A stretch of DNA of 40,094 nucleotides from Prevotella sp. (GTDB lineage Bacteria; Bacteroidota; Bacteroidia; Bacteroidales; Bacteroidaceae), in the NCBI GenBank assembly GCA_017474485.1, contig JAFVHO010000033.1, positions 1 to 40,094 of the forward strand. Reading direction: 5' to 3'. Under the pieces are notes generated by a model, which saw only the letters and a list, made by a program, of their open reading frames with translations, was not told where the DNA came from and searched no databases. This document shows positions 1 through 7,401 of the stretch, piece by piece. Both the position numbers and the translations under genes were made by a program. Position 1 is the stretch's first letter. Each line of letters opens with the position of its first letter.

Positions 1-138
1 CATGACATAGTCGTGATAGACGGTGCTGTCACCAAGGGAGAAGTCCCAAGGACCGGCGAGGGAAATCGTTTGAGCAGCTATGCTGTTTAAAGAGAAATGA
101 CAAATGAGAAATGATAAAGCTATCAGCAGTCGTTTCAT
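1..138 (-). CDS. GH2-like glycoside hydrolase, N-terminal fragment (runs off window)
   Basis: The ATG at 138 on the minus strand opens a frame that stays open to the window edge (46 codons seen). It begins with a signal peptide of about 22 residues ending Ala-Ala-Gln. The mature start reads ISLAGPWDFSLGD, the usual opening of the sugar-binding N-domain of Bacteroidota GH2-type beta-galactosidases and related enzymes. Only three bases separate it from the stop of the GH35 gene, so it is the next gene of the same operon. A GH2-like role in rhamnogalacturonan breakdown fits the context. The catalytic domain is outside the window, so the activity is inferred. Confidence 0.6.
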   Translation of the reverse strand, partial: MKRLLIALSFLICHFSLNSIAAQTISLAGPWDFSLGDSTVYHDYVM

Positions 139-141
139 GGG

Positions 142-2160
142 CTATTGCATGTTGATGATTTCAATATTAGTGACGGCTTCGCCAGCTGTGCGGTCGGCTT
201 CGCGAGGCAGATATATGGGCGCTTCAGGTTGTAGGGGCAGGATGCGCAACTCCAGTTCAGTGCAGTGCTTGGGCAGTCGCCACAAGCCATAGAGGAACGG
301 GCGACCGTAATAGAAGTTATCGGCCACCAGCTTACCATCGGCATAGAGACGGGCGCAGTCGCCACGATAGCAAATGCGCAAGAGGGAAGTTGGTTGAAGG
401 TGGGTAAGAGGAATCCTATAGACGGCAGCATGATTCCAATCCTGCTCCGCAGGAGCCTCGGCTACCTTAGCCTTGCCCTTCTTGACGATGCGCAGCGGAC
501 CGGCATCCTTTACCTTCTCACTCTTCACGATTAATTGTTCACTGTTCACTGTTTCCTTTTCCCTCAAAAACAGCCGTTCAGCCTGTTGACGGGTCAGCAG
601 ATAGATATTGGCATATACAGGCGTTTCTGTGCCCTTGGCCTTGACATGCTTCAGCGTTTTGCCACTCTGAAGAGCTATAGTCGTGGTAATGCCCGGAATC
701 TGCATCATGTAGAGTTTGCCGTCACGACGCGCCACCAACTGAGCCGTAGCATAGCGGATGCCTGCAATATTGACGGGGAAAAAAGCCATGCAACCAGAAG
801 GGACTGTCAGACGCGGCAAAGTAATGCCACAGGCTGTCAGCTGTTGGTGCTTGGCTGTCAGCTGCTGAAAGCGCTCGTAGTTATTGATAAAGATGAAGCC
901 GCTGTCACCCTGGCTGCGGACTGCCCAGCGAAGTGCCTCGTCCTGACCGCGTTTCAAGTCCTGCGGTGCAGGGAATGAAGCCTCCATCGGAGCAAGCGTC
1001 TCACCAAAGTCCTGCATGAAGAGGTGGAGCGGACGAAGCATGTAATATTGCGGATAGGTCTGTCCGAATTCACCAAGCGGTGCCTGGAAGTCATAGGTGC
1101 AAACGGGCAGGTCGTTATTAGCCGTACCAGGCGACGTTTGTACCTCGTTCAGGGTATGGAGCACGCCCTCAGGATTGGTGCCACCATGATACATGTAATA
1201 GCCAAGCAGATTGCTGCCGGAACCGAGTTTGACAAGTGCCATTGAGTAAGCATCCTCTGGATAGACGTAAGGACGACGGTGGTAGGCCGTGACCATACCG
1301 CCACCCAGTTCGCAGGTGAAGTACGGATAGCTGTCATCGCCCTTCGACGTCTTAGCCTCCTGTTTACCAAGGAGGTCGGTGCCGATGGCTGTCGACGAGC
1401 GGAAAGCCTTGAAGTTGAAGGCCTTGTAGTACTGGCCACAGCCCTCTGTCACTTCTTTGTCCCAGAAGCCGTCGGCATAGTCACCATAGAGTGGCAGCAT
1501 CTCGCCATAAGGTACGGGGGTGCGCAGTTCTGGCCATCCGGTACGGGTGTAGAAAGGCAGGTCGAAGCCAATCTTCTGGGCAATCTGCTTGAGAGCCATG
1601 AGGTAAGCACCGTGTCCGCGATATTCATTGTCAAACTGGGCGGCTATGACGGGACCTCCGTCCTTCCATTGCAAGCCTTGTACCTGTGTAAAGATCTGGC
1701 GATACAATTTCTCAGCCAAACTAAGAAACACAGGGTTCTGCTCACGCAGGCGACAGCCCTTCGTGAAGACCCAGTCAGGAATACCACCATTGCGCACTTC
1801 ACCATGACAGAACGGGCCCAGACGCAGGACGACAGGCATCTGCTCCTGTTTGCATACCTCCAAGAAACGGCGTAGGTCACGTTGTCCGTCCCAGCGGAAT
1901 ATGCCCTCCTGTTCCTCGATATGACTCCAGAAAACATAGGTGGCAATCATCGTCACCCCACCCTCGCGCATCTTCCGCACCTCTTGTTGCCACTCGTCTG
2001 CAGGCACACGTGAATAGTGTATCTCGCCCATCACGGGACAGACGCGATGCCCGTCGATGATAAGACTCTGAGCGTCCCACGTCACAGGTTTCCCAAAATC
2101 GGCAGCCTGCATCATGAGCACGCCCATGACCATACAGGCCAACAGCATTGTTTTTCTCAT
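142..2160 (-). CDS. GH35 beta-galactosidase, secreted
   Basis: A 672-residue protein with an N-terminal signal peptide (about residues 1-20). The GH35 signature GGPVIAAQFDNEY lies at residues 168-180, with Glu179 as the expected acid/base. Glu284 in FTCELGGGM is the expected nucleophile. GH35 enzymes remove terminal beta-galactose; here the likely substrate is galactan or arabinogalactan side chains of rhamnogalacturonan-I. It lies 4 nt after rhaM and 3 nt before the next enzyme, so it is part of one operon. Residues around 536-550 contain a low-complexity stretch (VNSEQLIVKSEK) encoded by a word repeat that looks inserted between domains. Family assignment is firm; the exact substrate is inferred. 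Confidence 0.92.
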   Translation of the reverse strand: MRKTMLLACMVMGVLMMQAADFGKPVTWDAQSLIIDGHRVCPVMGEIHYSRVPADEWQQEVRKMREGGVTMIATYVFWSHIEEQEGIFRWDGQRDLRRFLEVCKQEQMPVVLRLGPFCHGEVRNGGIPDWVFTKGCRLREQNPVFLSLAEKLYRQIFTQVQGLQWKDGGPVIAAQFDNEYRGHGAYLMALKQIAQKIGFDLPFYTRTGWPELRTPVPYGEMLPLYGDYADGFWDKEVTEGCGQYYKAFNFKAFRSSTAIGTDLLGKQEAKTSKGDDSYPYFTCELGGGMVTAYHRRPYVYPEDAYSMALVKLGSGSNLLGYYMYHGGTNPEGVLHTLNEVQTSPGTANNDLPVCTYDFQAPLGEFGQTYPQYYMLRPLHLFMQDFGETLAPMEASFPAPQDLKRGQDEALRWAVRSQGDSGFIFINNYERFQQLTAKHQQLTACGITLPRLTVPSGCMAFFPVNIAGIRYATAQLVARRDGKLYMMQIPGITTTIALQSGKTLKHVKAKGTETPVYANIYLLTRQQAERLFLREKETVNSEQLIVKSEKVKDAGPLRIVKKGKAKVAEAPAEQDWNHAAVYRIPLTHLQPTSLLRICYRGDCARLYADGKLVADNFYYGRPFLYGLWRLPKHCTELELRILPLQPEAPIYLPREADRTAGEAVTNIEIINMQ
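514..556. repeat. Word repeat inside the GH35 gene (cttctcactcttcac / gttcactgttcactg)
   Basis: Short units related to ttcact/ttcac follow one another in the plus-strand reading. They encode a polar low-complexity segment in the C-terminal half of the GH35 protein without breaking its frame. The same vocabulary occurs at 10123-10153, 15541-15563 and 30020-30047. Confidence 0.6.
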
Positions 2161-2164
2161 GGTC

Positions 2165-2482
2165 TCAATCCAAATGGAATACTTCTTGAATAGGAATAGT
2201 GACAGGTGAGTTATCAGGATTCACCTCCATGATGTCAGCCATCATGTCCCACCAGCGCTGCGTGATAGGGTCTACATCGGTTGTGTCTTGTGAGTTGCCT
2301 TCACCCTCGCACTCCTGATAGGCAAAGAGCAGATTGGTGTCCTTGTCCCAGAAAATGCTATAGTTCTTGACGCCAGCCTCGTGAATCATCTCCACCAGTT
2401 CAGGCCAGATAGCTGCATGGCGACGCTGATACTCCTCTTCGCAGCCAGGCTTCAAATACATTTTAAATCCGAATCGCTTCAT
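2165..2482 (-). CDS. rhaM: L-rhamnose mutarotase
   Basis: A 105-residue protein that matches the RhaM family over its whole length: N-terminal RFGFKMYLKPG, the central EYQRRHAAIWPEL block with the conserved His, YSIFWD, and QRWWDMM near the C-terminus. RhaM interconverts the alpha and beta anomers of L-rhamnose in the cytoplasm, so that rhamnose freed by alpha-rhamnosidases can be isomerised. No signal peptide is present, as expected. It sits between the acetylesterase gene (28 nt upstream) and the GH35 gene (4 nt downstream). This ties the operon to rhamnose-containing pectin (RG-I). Length is typical of the family. Confidence 0.95.
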   Translation of the reverse strand: MKRFGFKMYLKPGCEEEYQRRHAAIWPELVEMIHEAGVKNYSIFWDKDTNLLFAYQECEGEGNSQDTTDVDPITQRWWDMMADIMEVNPDNSPVTIPIQEVFHLD

Positions 2483-2510
2483 ACCTTATTATATATTGCC
2501 TATTAAACAT

Positions 2511-3686
2511 TCAATTACCGTCGGGCTTGATGAGTACGGCACCGGCACTGGTGTACCATGTAAACGCGTCAGGATCGTCGGGCTGAACAGGGTTAAAGTC
2601 CTGCCAATCGGCACGCAGATGCTGTACCAAGGGCGACTCCATCTGTTTCAGTCCCATCACTATCATCTTGGCAATCTCCCACGCACCATAGGGGTTGAAA
2701 TGCGTATTGTCAGCCAAGGCTTTGTCCTGACCAGGGAATGTATTGGCAGGATAGTGTACCAAAGCTTTCTTGGAACCCTCCTCGCCCAATGTCTCGTAGA
2801 AAGTCGTCGACATGGCTGTGAGGTCGATAACAGGCACATGTTCGCGACGAGCCACCGTCTTCATTGCCTCAGGATAGTCACCATGGGTATTGCTATTACG
2901 ACCGTTCTTAAAGGCACGGCGTGCCGTTGGCGTGCAGAAAATGATGTGTCCGCCAGCAGCCTTCACACGGTCGGCAAAGATTTTCAGGTTGCGCGAATAC
3001 GAGTACCATGCACCGTCGCCTGCTTTCTTCTCTTTCTCGTCGTTATGTCCGAACTCCACGATAACGTAGTCACCTTTCTTTAACTGCGTCAGAATCTTAT
3101 CCAATCGCAGTTGTGCCAAGAATGTGGTACACGTCAAACCACTCTCAGCATAATTCGCAAAGACGACACCTTCACCAAACCAGCGCGTAATCATCTGTCC
3201 CCATGAAGCCCAAGGTTCGTTCTCTTGGTCGACAACAGTAGAATTGCCACAAAGGAATACTGTCGTCACCTCCTTCACAGGTTCTATCTGAATGCGTTGC
3301 ACAGCAGGCATCGGACCACAGAACGACAGGTTCAGCGAGTCGTCCCAATTCTTATAATCGAGTTCGCGCGGCTTTAGTTTCACACGGGTCTTCGCGTCAA
3401 TCACCGGGTTGTGCTTGTTGACTACGAACGAAACAGTTTCATACTTACCCTTTTTTGTTGAAATCATGTCAAAATAGTGTCGACGGCTCTCCGCACGCAC
3501 CACCGTCTGTCCGGCTTTTTTCTTATTACCAAGAGTCACCGTCACACGGTAGTTGCCGTCAGGAACCTGAGCCGAGAACGTAAAAGGTTGAGTACTTACC
3601 TTATTTAATAAAGTGTCAATGGTTTGTGCCTGTGCAGCCATCATGCTGCAAGCGACCAAACAAAGTGTAAAAATCAGTTTTTTCAT
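2511..3686 (-). CDS. CE12-type rhamnogalacturonan acetylesterase (SGNH hydrolase), secreted
   Basis: A 391-residue protein when started at the ATG at 3686, which gives a clean signal peptide (MKKLIFTLCL...AAQAQ) just downstream of a -7 box. An open frame runs further upstream but has no signal peptide. Residues 25-135 look like a beta-sandwich accessory domain. The SGNH catalytic domain follows: GNS with Ser149, Gly183 in YAESG, Asn215 in FGHND, and Asp326/His329 in DNTHFNPYG. CE12 enzymes remove acetyl groups from rhamnogalacturonan and so open it to lyases and rhamnosidases. It is the first gene of the minus operon and is divergent from the GH2 gene. Confidence 0.88.
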   Translation of the reverse strand: MKKLIFTLCLVACSMMAAQAQTIDTLLNKVSTQPFTFSAQVPDGNYRVTVTLGNKKKAGQTVVRAESRRHYFDMISTKKGKYETVSFVVNKHNPVIDAKTRVKLKPRELDYKNWDDSLNLSFCGPMPAVQRIQIEPVKEVTTVFLCGNSTVVDQENEPWASWGQMITRWFGEGVVFANYAESGLTCTTFLAQLRLDKILTQLKKGDYVIVEFGHNDEKEKKAGDGAWYSYSRNLKIFADRVKAAGGHIIFCTPTARRAFKNGRNSNTHGDYPEAMKTVARREHVPVIDLTAMSTTFYETLGEEGSKKALVHYPANTFPGQDKALADNTHFNPYGAWEIAKMIVMGLKQMESPLVQHLRADWQDFNPVQPDDPDAFTWYTSAGAVLIKPDGN

Positions 3687-3708
3687 TGTAGTTTGAATGT
3701 TTATGCGT

Positions 3709-3717
3709 GCAAAGTTA
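3709..3717 (-). promoter_or_regulatory. -7 promoter box for the acetylesterase-rhaM-GH35 operon
   Basis: On the minus strand this reads TAACTTTGC, an exact match to the Bacteroidetes TAnnTTTGC element, about 22 nt upstream of the chosen start codon. Confidence 0.75.
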
Positions 3718-3724
3718 CGAAAAA

Positions 3725-3781
3725 AATCATAATTCGTCATTCTTTTTTAAGAAAAAGTGTGGCGTTGCAATCATAATTCGT
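3725..3781. promoter_or_regulatory. Paired 13-bp direct repeat in the divergent promoter region (candidate operator)
   Basis: The 13-mer aatcataattcgt occurs at 3725-3737 and again at 3769-3781, with start points 44 bp apart (about four helical turns). Each copy lies just upstream of one of the two divergent -7 boxes, which suits a regulator controlling both pectin operons. No regulator gene is in the window. Confidence 0.5.
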
Positions 3782-3791
3782 ATTTTTTTCG

Positions 3792-3800
3792 TACCTTTGC
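3792..3800 (+). promoter_or_regulatory. -7 promoter box for the GH2-GH105-GH106 operon
   Basis: TACCTTTGC matches the Bacteroidetes -7 consensus and lies 23 nt before the ATG at 3824. The -33 element is weak; only a TTG at 3765-3767 is near. Confidence 0.75.
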
Positions 3801-3823
3801 CCAACAAACAAACTCACAACTCT

Positions 3824-6190
3824 ATGAAACGAATTTTTTCACTACTTTCTGTAGTCCTGCTCACTGCCACTTCTGCAATGGCACAGCGCCAAGTGGAGAC
3901 GTTGAATTTCGGCTGGCAGTTCAGCCGTGACTCACAGTTCAAGAACGCAGTGACGGTCGAAGTACCCCACGATTTTCAGATTTCACAACCATGGGTGGCA
4001 CCGTCGTCGGGCGAGAAGGCCGACAACTCGGATGCTGCTGCCAACATCAAAAGCCGTCTGTCAGCACGCGGTTTTAAAGAAATAGGTACAGGTTGGTATA
4101 AAAAGACCATCACGCCAGATGCTTCGAAAAGAGGTAAACGCATTCTGCTCGATTTCGAAGGTATCATGCTGACTGCCGACGTCTTTCTGAATGGACAGCG
4201 CATTGGTGGTACCGACTACGGCTATGTTGGTTTCGAAATTGACATTACCAACCAGTTGAAGTATGGTCAGCCCAATGAGCTGCTCGTGAAAGCCGAGACT
4301 CAGGACGAAAAGGCTTCGCGATGGTACACAGGCGGTGGTCTGTTCCGTGATGTTAACCTCATCACGACCTCTGCCGATCTGTATCTGGAACGTCACCCGC
4401 TGTATATTACCACACGGCAGAACCGCTACGTCACCGTGGGCGTCGAGTTCACCAATCGCAGTCGACAGAAGGACGTCGCGATTGGCTTGAAGCTCTATGC
4501 CCCCGATGGCACATGTGTCTATGAAAGCAAGGAAAACTTTACCCGTCGGGCAGCCTCACGTACACAAGAGGTACGCATGAAGGAAGTGGAGATATCAGAC
4601 CCGAAACTATGGGATATCGACCATCCGAACCTCTATCGGGCCGAGGTGACACTGATGACGAAGGACGGCAAGCCGACGGACTCGTATTCCGAACACTTCG
4701 GCATACGCACCATTGAGTACGGTCCTGCATTCGGACTGAAACTGAATGGCAAGAAGGTGTTGCTACAGGGTTATGCCAACCACCACACACTTGGTGCCTT
4801 GGGTGCCGCAGCCTATCCGCGTGCCATCGAGAAACGATTGCAGCTGATGAAGGAGTTCGGTATTAATCATATCCGCACCTCGCACAATCCCTACTCGCGC
4901 CAGTTCATTGAACTCTGCGACAAATACGGCATTCTGGTGGTCGACGAACTGTACGACAAGTGGACCGACCAACACTCCGGCCAGCGTACGCCGTTCATGC
5001 ACCACTGGGCTTACGACGTCAGCGAATGGGTCAAGCGCGACCGCAATTCGCCCTGCGTCGTCATGTGGAGTCTGGGCAACGAGTTGCAGCAAGACCCCAA
5101 CCAGCCATTCAACGACTGGGGTGTGACATGCTACAGGATGATGAAACCCGTTCTGGAGCGTTATGATTCGACACGCAAGGTCACAGTAGCCATGCATCCG
5201 CGCTATCGCAATTGGGATACTGATTCGTTGCCTGCCAACCTGGCCATGGAGACCGATATTCAGGCCTATAATTATAGGTATATGTATTTTCCTGGTGACG
5301 GACGCCGTTTCCCATGGATGACATTCTACCAGAGCGAAGCCTCCACACAGGCTATGGGACAGAACTTCTTCGAGATGGACCTGAAGAAGGTGATTGGATT
5401 GGCTTACTGGGGCGCTATTGACTATCTGGGCGAGAGCATGGGATGGCCCCAAAAGGGTTGGTCGCAAGGTGTATTCTATATCTCGCTCGACCCCAAGCCC
5501 AAAGCCTACTATATGCGTTCGTTCTTCAAACCCGATGAGCCTGTAGTCCATCTGGCCGTACTGGAAAGTGAGAAGGCAGAAATGTGGAACGGTGTGAAGA
5601 TGGGCAACGACAGAATGACTGGCAATTGGAACCGTGCTGATGGCTCTAAAGCAAACATCATTGTCTATACCAACGGAGATGAGGTAGAATTGCTACTGAA
5701 CGGTAAGAGCCTTGGACGCAAAGCCAATCCCAAGGAAGCCAAGCTGCGCAACCAGATTCGCTGGGGCGAAATCGAGTATAAGAGCGGCAAACTGGAAGCA
5801 GTGGCCTATAAGAACGGTAAGGCCGTCGCCCGTCATGCCCTTGAGACAACTGGTAAGCCCGTCAAGATTATTGCTGAGCCCGATAACACGAATTGGCAGG
5901 CAGACGGTTTAGATTTGCAACACGTCCGCCTGACTGCTGTCGACAACAAGGGACGCCGCTGTCTCTCTTACGACGACGAACTGGAGTTCAGCATCACAGG
6001 CGACGCCAGCATTGTAGCTGTAACGAATGGCGACATCACTACTGATGAGATAGCCACCCAGCCACACGTCCGACTCTGGCAAGGACAGGCCATGGTCATC
6101 CTGCGCAGTGGTCGTCAGGCTTCGAAAATAACGCTGACAACGAAGCCCAAAACCTTTAAGGACATCATCACTAAATTAGAAACGAAATAA
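3824..6190 (+). CDS. GH2 beta-galactosidase, secreted
   Basis: A 788-residue protein. The start at 3824 is chosen because it begins the signal peptide MKRIFSLLSVVLL...AMAQ and follows the promoter; an in-frame extension upstream runs through the promoter itself. Domain order: sugar-binding beta-sandwich, immunoglobulin-like domain, TIM barrel, then C-terminal beta domains. The barrel contains RTSHNPYS, Glu420 in WSLGNEL (acid/base) and Glu505 in YQSEAST (expected nucleophile). GH2 members of this shape are usually beta-galactosidases. It heads a plus-strand operon with a GH105 and a GH106 enzyme, consistent with trimming galactose from rhamnogalacturonan-I oligosaccharides. Beta-glucuronidase or another GH2 specificity cannot be excluded. 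Confidence 0.9.
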   Translation: MKRIFSLLSVVLLTATSAMAQRQVETLNFGWQFSRDSQFKNAVTVEVPHDFQISQPWVAPSSGEKADNSDAAANIKSRLSARGFKEIGTGWYKKTITPDASKRGKRILLDFEGIMLTADVFLNGQRIGGTDYGYVGFEIDITNQLKYGQPNELLVKAETQDEKASRWYTGGGLFRDVNLITTSADLYLERHPLYITTRQNRYVTVGVEFTNRSRQKDVAIGLKLYAPDGTCVYESKENFTRRAASRTQEVRMKEVEISDPKLWDIDHPNLYRAEVTLMTKDGKPTDSYSEHFGIRTIEYGPAFGLKLNGKKVLLQGYANHHTLGALGAAAYPRAIEKRLQLMKEFGINHIRTSHNPYSRQFIELCDKYGILVVDELYDKWTDQHSGQRTPFMHHWAYDVSEWVKRDRNSPCVVMWSLGNELQQDPNQPFNDWGVTCYRMMKPVLERYDSTRKVTVAMHPRYRNWDTDSLPANLAMETDIQAYNYRYMYFPGDGRRFPWMTFYQSEASTQAMGQNFFEMDLKKVIGLAYWGAIDYLGESMGWPQKGWSQGVFYISLDPKPKAYYMRSFFKPDEPVVHLAVLESEKAEMWNGVKMGNDRMTGNWNRADGSKANIIVYTNGDEVELLLNGKSLGRKANPKEAKLRNQIRWGEIEYKSGKLEAVAYKNGKAVARHALETTGKPVKIIAEPDNTNWQADGLDLQHVRLTAVDNKGRRCLSYDDELEFSITGDASIVAVTNGDITTDEIATQPHVRLWQGQAMVILRSGRQASKITLTTKPKTFKDIITKLETK

Positions 6191-6231
6191 CGTAATCCCG
6201 TCATAACGTCATAACAAAACAACGAAATAAC
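6180..6231 (+). repeat. Word repeat between the GH2 and GH105 genes (gtcataac / aaataac)
   Basis: The 41-nt gap and the end of the GH2 gene are almost wholly short related units: gaaataacg, gtcataac twice, aaaacaac, gaaataac. No promoter or hairpin is visible. Confidence 0.55.
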
Positions 6232-7401
6232 ATGAAACGAATCCTCATTGCTTGTTTAGTCTGTTGCTGTGTCACAGCAACAGCCCTCGCCCAGCCCGCC
6301 GCCGTCCTCGACGCCGCCCGCTGCACCAACGACTACTTCATGCAGAAGTATGCCGACCCCACCCTACCCACTAATGTCAAAAAGGTACGTCCTTCGTCGC
6401 TGTGGACACGTGCCGTCTATTACGAAGGACTGATGGCACTCAATGCCATTGACCCTCAGCAGCGCTATATCGACTACGCCATGAAGTGGGCCGACTTCCA
6501 TAAGTGGACGCCACGCAACGGTGTGAACACCTGCGACGCTGACGACCAGTGCTGCGGACAGACCTATGTCGAGTTATTGCCTTTTACAGGTAAAGACTAC
6601 AAAGAACTGTTGGGCAACGTCATTGCCAATCTGGACCATCAGATGGTGACACCCAACGACAAGAAGAACGCCACTGCCAAGACCAAGGGTACACAGCCTT
6701 CGCTCTATGGTTGGTGGACATGGATTGATGCCATTCAGATGGCCATGCCCCTCTATATGCAGGTGGCCAAGCTCACTGGCGAGCAGAAATATCGCGACCA
6801 CGCCATGAAGATGTATCGCTGGACGCGCAACGAGTGTGGCGGAGGCTTGCTGAACACGAAAGGAGAAGGTCTGTGGTGGCGCGATGCTGACTACGTACCA
6901 CCCTACAAGGAGAAGGACGGCCAGAACTGCTACTGGAGTCGTGGCAACGGTTGGGTCTATGCAGCCCTCGTACGCTGCATGAACCAGCTCTCACCCAAGA
7001 GCAAGGAGTATAAGGAACTGAAGAAGGACTTCCTGCTGATGTCGAAAGGTCTGAAGAATTGTCAGCACGAAGATGGTTTCTGGCATGTCAGCCTAGTCAG
7101 CGATGCCGTCTATCCCAATCCGGAGATGACGGGTACGGCCCTCTTCCTCTACGGTATGGCTTGGGGCATCCAACAGGGCATTCTCAAGGATAAGGACTAT
7201 CGTCCTGCCTGCGACAAAGCATGGAAAGCTCTGGAGTCATGTCTCCATAAGGATGGTTTCTTAGGTTGGAACCAAGGCACCGGCAAGGATCCTTCTGCCG
7301 GTCAGCCCGTCACCTTCACTTCGATGCCCGACTTCGAGGACTATGGCACAGGCTGCTATCTGTTAGGTCTTTCTGAATACTACAAATTATTGAAGCCATG
7401 A
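6232..7401 (+). CDS. GH105 unsaturated rhamnogalacturonyl hydrolase, secreted
   Basis: A 389-residue protein with a signal peptide ending near residue 20 (ATALAQ). It is an (alpha/alpha)6-barrel type protein of YteR/YesR length. Asp166 in WTWIDAIQMA matches the catalytic Asp region of GH105, and WSRGNGW at 235-241 is the other family hallmark. GH105 enzymes hydrate the unsaturated galacturonate left by rhamnogalacturonan lyases and release it from rhamnose. It follows the GH2 gene by 41 nt and overlaps the GH106 gene by 4 nt (ATGA), so translation is probably coupled. Confidence in the family is high. Confidence 0.92.
   Translation: MKRILIACLVCCCVTATALAQPAAVLDAARCTNDYFMQKYADPTLPTNVKKVRPSSLWTRAVYYEGLMALNAIDPQQRYIDYAMKWADFHKWTPRNGVNTCDADDQCCGQTYVELLPFTGKDYKELLGNVIANLDHQMVTPNDKKNATAKTKGTQPSLYGWWTWIDAIQMAMPLYMQVAKLTGEQKYRDHAMKMYRWTRNECGGGLLNTKGEGLWWRDADYVPPYKEKDGQNCYWSRGNGWVYAALVRCMNQLSPKSKEYKELKKDFLLMSKGLKNCQHEDGFWHVSLVSDAVYPNPEMTGTALFLYGMAWGIQQGILKDKDYRPACDKAWKALESCLHKDGFLGWNQGTGKDPSAGQPVTFTSMPDFEDYGTGCYLLGLSEYYKLLKP

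Noticed and set aside
4763-5551. 262-codon frame antisense to the GH2 gene
   Set aside because: It lies opposite a well-defined GH2 catalytic domain and has no family resemblance.
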